Assembly (NCBI GenBank): GCA_014655195.1
Contig: BNBH01000007.1
Coordinates: 1 to 35,149 of the forward strand
From: Streptomyces cellulosae
GTDB taxonomy: Bacteria; Actinomycetota; Actinomycetes; Streptomycetales; Streptomycetaceae
Reading direction: 5' to 3'
DNA length: 35,149 bases
A model generated the notes under the pieces. That model had not been told where the DNA came from. It did no database searches and was given only the letters and a program-made list of their open reading frames with translations. Within the stretch, counting starts at the first letter, position 1. Each line of letters begins with the position of its first letter. Both the position numbers and the translations under genes were made by a program. Of the stretch, positions 25,016 to 32,762 are shown piece after piece.

Positions 25016-25274
25016 CAGTGGCTTCACCCTTTGAAGAGTAGGGCTCCGAAGCGCTCCACCGACCCCTGATCAAGAAAAATCAGCCCGTTGGAGGGAGAAA
25101 ATCCGGCTGCCCTACGCATAGCCGTTCAGCGAGATGGGTACACTCACCGCCCTTTCGGGAGGGTAGGGGCGCTCGGCCTGCCCGGCCATGAGGTCGGTCA
25201 CAGCTCTCGCGCGGGCGTCGGCACCTTCCGTACCTCCACGGGTACCACGTACGGCCCAACCCACGCTGACCGGT

Positions 25275-26363
25275 TCATCTGGCGGACAGCGGGCCGGTGT
25301 CCGGGGGCGTGGCGGGGCGCAGGGGGTGGGCGCCGCGCGCGGTTCCGACGACGTCGGCGAGGAAGCCGCGGGCGCGCGGGGAGGCGTGGGCGGTGAGCCA
25401 CGCCGGGTCGATGTCGCACACCGAGATGCGCACATCAGTTCCAGCGAGTGCGAGCGGCAGCGTGTGGACGACGGTGGACGGGAAGCTGACGACCGTACGG
25501 CCCACGGGGCCGCGGCGGGCGACGAGTTCGAGGGGGAGTTCGGGGCGGACGATCTCCAGGCCGGTCTCCACGGCCAGCCGGTGCAGCTTCTCGGTGGTCT
25601 CGCGGCGGTGCGCGAAGTAGCGCCGGGCGCCGTGGGTCCGGGCGAGCGCGCCGACCGCCGCCACGTAGGCGTCGGCGTCCACCACGCCCGTCTCGACCAG
25701 GGAGGTGCCCACCAGGTCGGCGCCCCGGGTGACGCGCGGGGGTCCGAAGCGGTCGCGGGTCCAGGCGAAGGTGTGGGCGCGGACGGTGACGCCGGGCGGG
25801 ACGTCCGCCATCGGCATGGAGGTGAACACCTCCACGCCGCGGCCGTCGCCGGGGGTGAGCCGGCGGCGGGCGGCGGCGGAGACCGGGGCGAGGGCCAGGT
25901 CGCGGGGGCCCGGGCGGCCGCCCTTGCGGTGCCAGCGCACCAGGCGTTCGCCGCGGGCGAGCTGACCGGCGAACTCCATGGTCGCCGTGCCGTCGTCGAC
26001 GACCACCACCTCGGGCGCCCGGGTGATCGTCAGCAGCAGCTGCACGTACCGGGAGAACGGGTCGCCGAGGACGACCCTGCGGGCCCGGCGCAGCGGCACG
26101 GCGAGGCCGCCTATGGTGCGCAGCGGGGCGGACGCTCCCCCGCGCGCCTCCTCCCAGCGGACGTCGTGCCCCTCCTCGCGGGCCAGTTCGGCCATGCGGC
26201 GGAGCTGGCCGCGGGTCATCGGGTCGACCGGGGACAGCACCACGAGGGCGAGTCCCGCGCCGGGCGCGTGGGTGTGCGCCCACTCCAGCACGTTGAGCAG
26301 CTGGACCGGACTCTCCACGAAGGCGAGCGTGCGGGGGCCGGTGCGGCCGGCGCGGGGGCTCAT
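25275..26363 (-). CDS. Sialyltransferase-like glycosyltransferase (putative nonulosonate transferase)
   Basis: A 362-residue protein not close to a well-known enzyme but with features of bacterial GT-B sialyltransferases (GT52/GT38/GT80). RTLAFVESPVQLLNVLEWAH is like the N-terminal strand-loop of that group. EVVVVDDGTATMEF gives the D/E-D/E-G motif (D123, D124, G125), ARRYFAHRRETTEKL sits where the H-P motif is expected (H252 followed by R), and VVSFPSTVVHTLPLAL carries the Ser/Thr motif (296-297). It is last of a four-gene leftward operon with the NeuB-like synthase 42 nt upstream. The best reading is a transferase that adds CMP-activated nonulosonic acid (Kdn or sialic acid type) to the polymer or its anchor. 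Assignment rests on motifs and context. Confidence 0.6.
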   Translation of the reverse strand: MSPRAGRTGPRTLAFVESPVQLLNVLEWAHTHAPGAGLALVVLSPVDPMTRGQLRRMAELAREEGHDVRWEEARGGASAPLRTIGGLAVPLRRARRVVLGDPFSRYVQLLLTITRAPEVVVVDDGTATMEFAGQLARGERLVRWHRKGGRPGPRDLALAPVSAAARRRLTPGDGRGVEVFTSMPMADVPPGVTVRAHTFAWTRDRFGPPRVTRGADLVGTSLVETGVVDADAYVAAVGALARTHGARRYFAHRRETTEKLHRLAVETGLEIVRPELPLELVARRGPVGRTVVSFPSTVVHTLPLALAGTDVRISVCDIDPAWLTAHASPRARGFLADVVGTARGAHPLRPATPPDTGPLSAR

Positions 26364-26405
26364 CGACGTACGACCGTTCCCGTCGTAGGGGTGGGCGGGG
26401 GCGGG

Positions 26406-27341
26406 TCAGACCGACACGGGCTCGCCGGCGGCCGTGGCGATCTCCGCCTCGGCGACGGCGCCGGCCACCCGGCGCAGCTTCTTCATCGGGCCGAGCTCGG
26501 ACTCGTAGACCTTCTTCACGCCGTCGCCGAGGGAGGCCTCGATGGTGCGGATGTCGCGGACCAGGCGGGCCAGGCCCTGCGGCTCGACGGAGGCGGCCTG
26601 GTCGGAGCCCCACATGGCGCGGTCGAGGGTGATGTGCCGCTCGACGAAGCAGGCGCCGAGGGCGACGGCGGCGAGGGTGGTCTGCAGGCCGGTCTCGTGG
26701 CCGGAGTAGCCGATCGGGACGTTCGGGTACTCGGCCCGGAGGGTGTTGATGACCCGCAGGTTCAGCTCCTCCGCCTTCGCCGGGTAGGTGGAGGTGGCGT
26801 GGCAGAGCAGGATGTTGTCGCTGCCGAGCACCTCGACCGCGTGGCGGATCTGCTTCGGGGTGGACATGCCGGTGGACAGGATGACCGTGCGGCCGGTGGC
26901 GCGCAGTTCGCGCAGCAGCTCGTCGTCGGTGAGGGAGGCGGAGGCCACCTTGTGGGCGGGCACGTCGAACTTCTCCAGGAAGGCGACGGCCTCGGTGTCC
27001 CACGGGGAGGCGAACCAGGCGATGCCCTTCTCCTTGCAGTACGCGTCGATCTGCCGGTACTCGTCCTCGCCGAACTCCACGCGGTGCCGGTAGTCGATGT
27101 ACGTCATCCGGCCCCAGGGGGTGTCGCGTTCGATGTCCCACTGGTCGCGGGGAGTGCAGATCTCGGGGGTGCGCTTCTGGAACTTGACGGCGTCGCAGCC
27201 GGCGTCGGCGGCCGCGTCGATCAGACGGAAGGCGTTGTCGAGGTCGCCGTTGTGGTTGATGCCGATCTCGCCGGTGACGTAGACGGGGCGGCCGGGGCCG
27301 GCCTCGCGGGTGCCGAGGGTGCGGATGCGGGAGTCGCTCAT
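26406..27341 (-). CDS. neuB: NeuB-type nonulosonic acid synthase without SAF domain
   Basis: A 311-residue TIM-barrel synthase condensing phosphoenolpyruvate with a mannose-type sugar (ManNAc, mannose or its 6-phosphate) to a nine-carbon acid. Motifs: YVTGEIGINHNGDLD with E25, DAVKFQKR, FASPWDTEAVAFLE, VILSTGMST, LLCHATSTYPA, PIGYSGHETG with H215, and VERHITLDRAMWGSDQAAS with H236, the family's metal-binding histidines. Most NeuB proteins continue with an antifreeze-like (SAF) domain of about 60 residues; this one stops at EIATAAGEPVSV, just where that domain would begin. The ATG at 27341 has AAGGAA about 10 nt upstream. It lies 25 nt after the CMP-synthetase/phosphatase gene, in an operon. 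Confidence 0.88.
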   Translation of the reverse strand: MSDSRIRTLGTREAGPGRPVYVTGEIGINHNGDLDNAFRLIDAAADAGCDAVKFQKRTPEICTPRDQWDIERDTPWGRMTYIDYRHRVEFGEDEYRQIDAYCKEKGIAWFASPWDTEAVAFLEKFDVPAHKVASASLTDDELLRELRATGRTVILSTGMSTPKQIRHAVEVLGSDNILLCHATSTYPAKAEELNLRVINTLRAEYPNVPIGYSGHETGLQTTLAAVALGACFVERHITLDRAMWGSDQAASVEPQGLARLVRDIRTIEASLGDGVKKVYESELGPMKKLRRVAGAVAEAEIATAAGEPVSV

Positions 27342-27366
27342 GACCAGGGTTTCCTTACTGGGGGTC

Positions 27367-28707
27367 TTACCGGGGGAGGGAATCGAGAGAGGGACCGAGG
27401 ATCCAGCCGGCGATCTCTCGGATCGCGCCGTCACCGCCGCGGAGGGTGGTGACCGCGCGGGCGGCGCCGCGTACGGCGTCGTGGGCGCTGGCGACCGCCA
27501 CGGGCCAGCCGACGAGGGCGAAGCACGGGAGGTCGTTGACGTCGTTGCCGACGTAGAGCACGCGTTCGGGCGCGATGCCCTGCTCCTCGCACCACTGCTT
27601 GAGGGCGAGGTCCTTGCGGTCGACGCCGTGCAGCACGGGGATCCGGAGCTTGCGCGCGCGGGCGGCGACGACCGGGTTCTGTTCGGTGGACAGGATCAGC
27701 AGCCTCAGGCCGCCGCGGCGCAGGGCGGCGACGCCGAGGCCGTCGCCGCGGTGCACGGAGACGAACTCGCGTCCGTCCGCGTCGATCAGCACCCGGTCGT
27801 CGGTCTGGGTGCCGTCGAAGTCGAGGACCACCGCGTCGATGTCGTCGGCGGTGGGCAGGCCGGTGCGGCCGGCGTCGAGGAGCGGCGCGAGGGCGCGGGC
27901 CCGGGCGAGGTCGTGCGGGTCGTCGACCTCCAGGACGCGCGCGGGGTCGGTGCGCACGAGCTCGGTGCGGCCGAAGAAGCGGTGGCGGTGCTCGCGCAGG
28001 CCCGCGGCGTCCATGGCGTAGGCGGCGCCGGTCTCCAGGAAGTCCTGGGGGCGGTCCTGGCGGCGGGGGCGGACGGCCTTGTCGTGGTTGACGCCGTGCG
28101 CTCCGCGGGCCGTCCGGGCCGCTTGCCCGGCGGCCGGGGCTTCTCGCCCGGCTGTCGCGGCGGCGATCTCGGCCGTGCCTGCGGCGACCTCGGCGGCCCC
28201 GGTGCCGGTCCCGACCAGCCCGGCGGCCGAATCGGCCGCTCCGGCGGCCGTCTCGCGCCAGACGAAGCCGTGGAACGGGGCGACCGTCACCGCCGTGTCG
28301 GCGGCGCCGTGGGCGACCGCGGCGGCCACCCCGTCGACGTCCTCGCGGGTGAGGAAGGGGCTGGTGCACTGCACGAGCAGGACGACGTCCACGCGTGCGC
28401 CGTGCAGCGCCTCGTGGGCGTCCAGGGCGTGCAGCACGGCCGCCTCGGAGGTCGCGGTGTCCCCGGCGAGGTCCGCGGGCCGCAGCACGACCTCGGCGCC
28501 CGCCTGCCGCGCGGTCTCGGCGATGGCCGCGTCGTCGGTGGAGACGACCACGTGGGTGACGTGCCGGGCGGCGCGGCACTCCCGGACGGCGCGGGTCACC
28601 AGGGGCACGCCGCCGACGGGGGCGAGGTTCTTCGCGGGGACGCCCTTGGAGCCGCCGCGCGCGGGGATCACGGCGAGCACCCGGCGCACGGCCGGAGAGT
28701 GGGACAT
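27367..28707 (-). CDS. Bifunctional CMP-nonulosonate synthetase / HAD phosphatase
   Basis: A 446-residue fusion. Residues 1-270 are a NeuA/KdsB-type cytidylyltransferase: AVIPARGGSKGVPAKNLAPVGG (CTP loop), VVVSTDDAAIAETA, RPADLAGDTATSEAAVLHAL, LLVQCTSPFLTREDVD, then GVNHDKAVRPRRQDRPQDFLETGAAYAMD. Residues 290-446 are a HAD phosphatase of the KdsC/Kdn-9-phosphatase type: VVLDFDGTQTDD (nucleophile D296, D298), LLILSTEQNP, DRKDLALKQW, and YVGNDVNDLPCF. It could thus dephosphorylate a nonulosonate-9-phosphate and activate it with CTP. An Ala/Gly/Thr-rich stretch of about 50 residues (153-203) interrupts the transferase domain between FVWRE and GVNHD. The ATG at 28707 follows GAGGAG at 8 nt. Confidence 0.88.
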   Translation of the reverse strand: MSHSPAVRRVLAVIPARGGSKGVPAKNLAPVGGVPLVTRAVRECRAARHVTHVVVSTDDAAIAETARQAGAEVVLRPADLAGDTATSEAAVLHALDAHEALHGARVDVVLLVQCTSPFLTREDVDGVAAAVAHGAADTAVTVAPFHGFVWRETAAGAADSAAGLVGTGTGAAEVAAGTAEIAAATAGREAPAAGQAARTARGAHGVNHDKAVRPRRQDRPQDFLETGAAYAMDAAGLREHRHRFFGRTELVRTDPARVLEVDDPHDLARARALAPLLDAGRTGLPTADDIDAVVLDFDGTQTDDRVLIDADGREFVSVHRGDGLGVAALRRGGLRLLILSTEQNPVVAARARKLRIPVLHGVDRKDLALKQWCEEQGIAPERVLYVGNDVNDLPCFALVGWPVAVASAHDAVRGAARAVTTLRGGDGAIREIAGWILGPSLDSLPR

Positions 28708-28739
28708 GGGGTCAGCTCCTCGGAAGGGGGTGGGGGTGG

Positions 28740-30047
28740 TCACAGCTCGCCCATGCGGCGGATCACGGGCGCCACGCGCTGCACGCCGTGGCGGTAGGCG
28801 CCGCGTGCGGTGCGGCGCACGATCCGCCGGACGGGGCCGGGCTCCCGGCCCGCGGCGGGCGCGCCGGGCAGCGGCGTCCCGTCGGGGCCGAGGTGGTGGC
28901 GGGCGAGGACGCCGGGCAGATAGCCGGGCGCGGTGACGGGCGTGTAGTACGGGGTGAGCGGCGGGAGTCCGCCGGGTGCGTCGAGCAGTTCGGCGATACG
29001 GGCGCGGGCCGTGTCGAAGGCCGTCGCGTACGTGCCGTCCGCGGCGACACCCTGCCGGGCCAGCCACTGCTCGTCGGGCTCCGGGCGGCGTCCGGCGTCG
29101 AGCTGGTCCCAGGAGGCGAGGCAGCCGGAGCCGACGAAGTGGTGGTTGCCGAGCGCCTCGCGGATGCCGAGGTCGGTGAGGACCGCGGTGGGGACGCCCC
29201 GGTGCAGGGCCTCCAGGGCGGCCGTCGAGCTGACGGTGACGAGCAGGTCGGTGCGGTCCAGGACCTCGCCCATGTGCCCGTAGACCAGGCGCAGATTGGC
29301 GGGCAGGTCGAGGCCGCGCGCCAGCTTCTGGTAGGGCAACTCCTCGATGTGCGTGGTGTGTTCACCGGGCCGGGAGCGCAGCTTCAGCAGCACCTCGCGG
29401 TCCGGGTGGCGGCGGGCGTGCTCCACCAGCCGGTTCAGCAGGTACGCGCGGTCCGCGCGGGTGTCCGGCACGGACGGCTGGGCGGCGAACACCACCGTGT
29501 ACGGCTCGTGGCCGCCGGTGTGGGGCGCTCCCCCGAGGAACGGCAGCGCGACCTCGGTGACCGCGTCCGCGCCGGCGCCGACGCCCTCGTACACGGCGCG
29601 GAAACGCTCGGCGTCCTGGCGGGAGTTGGCCAGCACCAGGTCGGCGCCGTGGCGCAGCAGCAGGCCGTCGGTGAGCTTCTCGTAGACGACGCCGACGTAA
29701 CCGGTGACGACGACGGGCCGGCGGGGCCGGTCCTCCCAGACGCGCCGCAGCCCGTGGAGCATCGCCTGCACCCCGCCGCCGACCAGCGCGAGCACGAGGA
29801 CGTCGCAGGCCTCCTCGTCCATGGCGCGCAGGAACTCGGCCGCGGTGACCTCCCGCAGGGAGTCCGCGCGGACCCCGACCTCGCCGAGCTGGCGGGCGGT
29901 GGGCGTGGCGCGGCCCCGCAGCAGAAATCCGTCCAGGCGGATGTCGCGCGGCGCGATGCGTTTCGCGGTGAGCGTGCCCCATTTCCAGCGGGTGTCGGAA
30001 TCCGCGAGGACCGCCACCCTGAGGGGCTTCGTTGCACTTGCTGGCAC
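28740..30047 (-). CDS. DUF6716-like putative glycosyltransferase
   Basis: A 435-residue protein first in the leftward nonulosonate operon. N-terminal Rossmann-like half: PLRVAVLADSDTRWKWGTLTAKRI, CDVLVLALVGGGVQAML, RPVVVTGYVGVVYEKLTDGLLLRHGADLVLANSRQDAERF. C-terminal half: YTVVFAAQPSVPDTRADRAYLLNRLVEHARRHPDREVLLKLRSRPGEHTTH, DLPANLRLVYGHMGEVLDRTDLLVTVSSTAALEALHRGVPTAVL. The last segment is typical of the donor-binding side of GT-B capsule/teichoic-acid type transferases. I recall such proteins as the DUF6716 family; the exact reaction is unknown. GTG 30047 lacks a ribosome-binding site but TAGCGT ends 7 nt upstream, which suggests a leaderless mRNA. The basic C-terminal tail may bind membrane. 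Confidence 0.7.
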   Translation of the reverse strand: MPASATKPLRVAVLADSDTRWKWGTLTAKRIAPRDIRLDGFLLRGRATPTARQLGEVGVRADSLREVTAAEFLRAMDEEACDVLVLALVGGGVQAMLHGLRRVWEDRPRRPVVVTGYVGVVYEKLTDGLLLRHGADLVLANSRQDAERFRAVYEGVGAGADAVTEVALPFLGGAPHTGGHEPYTVVFAAQPSVPDTRADRAYLLNRLVEHARRHPDREVLLKLRSRPGEHTTHIEELPYQKLARGLDLPANLRLVYGHMGEVLDRTDLLVTVSSTAALEALHRGVPTAVLTDLGIREALGNHHFVGSGCLASWDQLDAGRRPEPDEQWLARQGVAADGTYATAFDTARARIAELLDAPGGLPPLTPYYTPVTAPGYLPGVLARHHLGPDGTPLPGAPAAGREPGPVRRIVRRTARGAYRHGVQRVAPVIRRMGEL

Positions 30048-30245
30048 GCCTTGGACGCTAGGAACCGAATTCCGCGAACGGCCCAACCGCGTCTCAACGA
30101 AAAGTTAACAACATCCCACCGAGAACCGAACCGGCCTGGGAAAACACCCGAGGTAGAAGCGGTCCACCGGACCGACACATCGAGTTCACCGTCCGTACGG
30201 CCGACGGAAAGAATGCGCGCCGGGCGCTTCTCTAATGTTTTCCGG
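30048..30245. promoter_or_regulatory. Divergent promoter region of the nonulosonate cluster
   Basis: This 198-nt gap is clearly less GC-rich than its surroundings (for example GAAAAGTTAACAAC near 30098-30111). It separates the leftward operon (start 30047) from the rightward glycosyltransferase genes (start 30246). On both sides a -10-like hexamer ends exactly 7 nt before the GTG start: TAATGT at 30233-30238 on plus, and TAGCGT at about 30055-30060 on minus. Neither gene has a good ribosome-binding site, so both may be leaderless. No convincing -35 element was found. Confidence 0.5.
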
Positions 30246-31235
30246 GTGCCCAAGCTTTCCGTGATCGTGCCCTTCCGCGACGTCCGGCAATATGCCCCGG
30301 ACGCGCTCAGAAGTCTCCGCGCGAATGCCCGCCCGGATTTCGAGTTCGTTCTGGTCGACGACGGTTCGGTGGACGACACCCCGGATGTCGTGGAGCGGGC
30401 CGCCGAGGAACTGTCCGGCGTCGCGCGGGTGCGGTTCCTCCGCCGGGAGCGCCCCGGCGGGATCGCCGCCGCGCGCAACGCCGGGCTGGACGCGGCGGAG
30501 GGCGAGTACCTGACCTTCCTGGACGGCGACGACTGGTACGCGCCCGGGTACCTGCCCCGGCTGGTCGCGGCGGCGGAGGGGCTGGGCTGCGACTTCCTGC
30601 GCACGGACCACGTCCGGGTCACCGGGCGCGCCCGGACCGTGCGCCGGGTGCCGGTGGGCCTCCGGGACGAGGTGCTGGACCCGCGCGAGGTGATCCTGCC
30701 CGCCGACCGGACGACCGCCGTGGACTACCCGCAGGCGTGGGCCGGTGTCTACCACCGGCGGTTGCTGGAGCGGGGGTTGCTGCACTTCCCGGACGGGCTG
30801 CGCACGGCGGAGGACCGGCCGTGGATCTGGCGGCTGCACCGGGGGGCGGAGTCGTTCGCCGTGGTGGGCCTGCTGGGCGTGTTCTACCGGAAGGGCGTCG
30901 CCTCCTCCCTCACCCGCGTCGGGGACGAACGGCAGTTGGACTTCGTGCCGGCCTTCGACCGGGTGGTGGCGGAGACGGCGGCGGACCGGGACGCGCACCG
31001 GCTGCTGCCGAAGGCGGTGCGGACGTACTGCGCGGTGATCGACCGTCATCTGGCCGAACGGGACAAGTTCGAGCCGGCGGTGGCCGCGCGGTTGAGGGCG
31101 GTGTGCGGGGACGCGCTGCGGCGGCTGCCGAGCGCCGTGCTGGACGAGGCGCTGGACTCGATGGACGCGGGGCGGGCGGCGCGGCTGCGACGGCTGCGGA
31201 GGGCGCCGCTGCGTGCGGGGAGGGGGGTCGCGTGA
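30246..31235 (+). CDS. Family 2 glycosyltransferase (module copy 1)
   Basis: A 329-residue GT-A enzyme. PKLSVIVPFRDVRQYAPDAL opens the Rossmann half; FVLVDDGSVDDTPDVV is the nucleotide-sugar binding motif; PGGIAAARNAGLDAAEGEYLTFLDGDDWYAPGYL carries the D-x-D metal site. The second half has CDFLRTDHVRVTG, TAEDRPWIWRLHR (the ED general-base region) and FYRKGVASSLTRVGDERQLDFV. It resembles the GT2 protein at 32763 from end to end. The GTG at 30246 is chosen because the paralogue begins at the same residue (VPKLSV); an ATG at 30213 is in frame. It overlaps the next gene by GTGA. Likely role: sugar addition to the cell-wall glycopolymer; the donor is unknown. Confidence 0.88.
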   Translation: MPKLSVIVPFRDVRQYAPDALRSLRANARPDFEFVLVDDGSVDDTPDVVERAAEELSGVARVRFLRRERPGGIAAARNAGLDAAEGEYLTFLDGDDWYAPGYLPRLVAAAEGLGCDFLRTDHVRVTGRARTVRRVPVGLRDEVLDPREVILPADRTTAVDYPQAWAGVYHRRLLERGLLHFPDGLRTAEDRPWIWRLHRGAESFAVVGLLGVFYRKGVASSLTRVGDERQLDFVPAFDRVVAETAADRDAHRLLPKAVRTYCAVIDRHLAERDKFEPAVAARLRAVCGDALRRLPSAVLDEALDSMDAGRAARLRRLRRAPLRAGRGVA

Positions 31236-32479
31236 AGGCGGCGCGCACGCAGATCTTCTGCGCGACGAGTCCCTCGGCGGTGGTGCTGATGGCCGCCGCG
31301 ATCGAGGCGGGGCTGCTGCCCGATGCGGGGCGGCGGGTGCTGCTGGTGTGCGACGACGCGCCGGTCCCGGAGGCGGCCCCGCCGTGGGACGAGGTGCCGG
31401 GATTCCTACGGCTGCGGGCCCGCTTCGACGCGGTGCTGTCCTGGAACGAGGCGATACGGCCCTTCCACCCGGCGGCCTGGACACCCCGCACGGAGGACGT
31501 GCCGCTCCTCGAACGGCACCTCCGGCGGCTGTGGCGGCTCGGCGACGACCGGGTGGAGCTGATCCTCGGCGCCCCGGACACCCCGCCCGCGCAGGCGCTG
31601 GCCCGCGTGTTCACCGGCGCGCCCCTGCATGTGTGCGCGGGCGGACCGGCGGGCTACGGGCCCACGCGCGGGAAGCTGGACCCGCTCGTCGGCACGCGGG
31701 TGCGGCAGGTGCTGCACCTGGACCTGATACCGGGTCTGACGCCGTTGCTCCTGGCCGAGTTCGGGGTGCCGGCGCGGGTGATCCCGACGGACGCCTACCG
31801 TGCGGTGGCGGGTGAGGTCGCCTCGGCCGTGACGGGGGTGCCGGAGGGGGCGGCGCTGGTGGTCGGGGAGCGCTCCTCGACGGATGCGCCGCACGCGGAG
31901 ATGGTGCGGACGGCGGCCGGACGCGGTCACAGCCACGTGGTGTTCGCACCCCACCCCGCCTGCCCGTCCCGCCACACGGCCGATCCGCGGACGGAGGCGG
32001 AACGCCTGGGGGTGGACCTCACGGTCCCGGACACGCCCGTCCCGGTGGAGGCGCTGTACGAGGCGTCCCGCCCGGCGCTGGTCGTCGGCCGCGCGTCGGC
32101 GGCCCTGTTCACGGCGTCCGCCCTGTACAGCCTCCCGGTCGCCCGGGTCGGCACGGAGGGCCTGCTGGACCGGCTGACGCCGTATCACCATCCGCAGCGG
32201 GTCGCCCTGGTGCTGGCGGAGGCGGTGCGGGACGGGGCCGTGGATCTGCCCGGTCTGCTGAGCACCCTCGCGTTCACCGTGCGGCCCCAGGTGCACCCCG
32301 CGCTGCGGACCGACGCCGAGCGGTATCTCGCGGCGGGGGCGTGGGACCGACGGTGGTTCCCGCGCAGACGGCTCACCGCGCTGGGGCTGCCCGGGGGTGT
32401 GCCGCGTCAGCTGGCGTTCCTGCCGCGGAGCCGGGTGGCCCGGCGGGTGGTGCGAAGAGCGCGGGCCATGAAGGGGTGA
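31232..32479 (+). CDS. Polysialyltransferase-like protein lacking the acidic motif (module copy 1)
   Basis: A 415-residue protein of the alpha-2,8-polysialyltransferase-like family, related along its length to the product of 33732. N-terminus TQIFCATSPSAVVLMAAAIEAGLLPD; middle AVLSWNEAIRPFHPAAWTP, RVFTGAPLHVCAGGPAGYGPTRGKLD; C-half VVFAPHPACPSRHTAD with the H-P motif (H241-P242) and VVGRASAALFTASALYSLPVARVGTEGLLDRLTPYHHP. Where the other copy has A-D-G followed by YGPTR, this one has A-G-G: Asp is replaced by Gly137. The Ser-Thr pair late in the protein is S-A here. It may be inactive or regulatory. The GTG at 31232 overlaps the GT2 stop; the basic C-terminus RRVVRRARAMKG may face the membrane. 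Confidence 0.75.
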   Translation: MKAARTQIFCATSPSAVVLMAAAIEAGLLPDAGRRVLLVCDDAPVPEAAPPWDEVPGFLRLRARFDAVLSWNEAIRPFHPAAWTPRTEDVPLLERHLRRLWRLGDDRVELILGAPDTPPAQALARVFTGAPLHVCAGGPAGYGPTRGKLDPLVGTRVRQVLHLDLIPGLTPLLLAEFGVPARVIPTDAYRAVAGEVASAVTGVPEGAALVVGERSSTDAPHAEMVRTAAGRGHSHVVFAPHPACPSRHTADPRTEAERLGVDLTVPDTPVPVEALYEASRPALVVGRASAALFTASALYSLPVARVGTEGLLDRLTPYHHPQRVALVLAEAVRDGAVDLPGLLSTLAFTVRPQVHPALRTDAERYLAAGAWDRRWFPRRRLTALGLPGGVPRQLAFLPRSRVARRVVRRARAMKG

Positions 32480-32524
32480 GGACACCCGGCGGGGCGCTGT
32501 GTGCGACCGATGCCCCGGCCGCGG

Positions 32525-32594
32525 GTCGGCCGTAGGCCCTTGGCGGTCGGCCGTAGGCCCTTGGCGGTCGGCCGTTGGCCGTTGGCCGTTGGCC
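32525..32594. repeat. 21-bp tandem repeat followed by a 7-bp repeat
   Basis: GTCGGCCGTAGGCCCTTGGCG occurs from 32525 and again from 32546; a third copy begins at 32567 and turns into GTTGGCC three times (32574-32594). It lies 46 nt after the stop of the polysialyltransferase-like gene, before the second GT2 gene. All frames through it stay open because 21 is a multiple of three. Probably noncoding and prone to slippage. Confidence 0.8.
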
Positions 32595-32762
32595 GAGGAC
32601 TGTTCACCCCGTGTCCACCCGGGCGCCATCGGCGAACCGCCCCGCCGGGGCACATTCGCCGTCCGGGGCCGCGTGCACCCCGGCGCGCCCCGGCCGCCGC
32701 GCCCCGCCCCTTGCCCCCTCGTCCCCCGTCGTCTTCACCCGTCGCCCGAGAAAGAGGTCCAG

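Noticed and set aside
25188..27452. 754-codon plus-strand frame antisense to the sialyltransferase-like and NeuB genes
   Set aside because: Gly/Val/Asp/His-rich composition typical of the antisense frame of GC-rich genes; no domain; the minus-strand genes carry clear motifs.
28788..30245. N-terminal extension of the first GT2 gene to 28788 (815 codons)
   Set aside because: It is antisense to the DUF6716-like gene; the paralogue at 32763 begins at the same VPKLSV residue as the start chosen at 30246.
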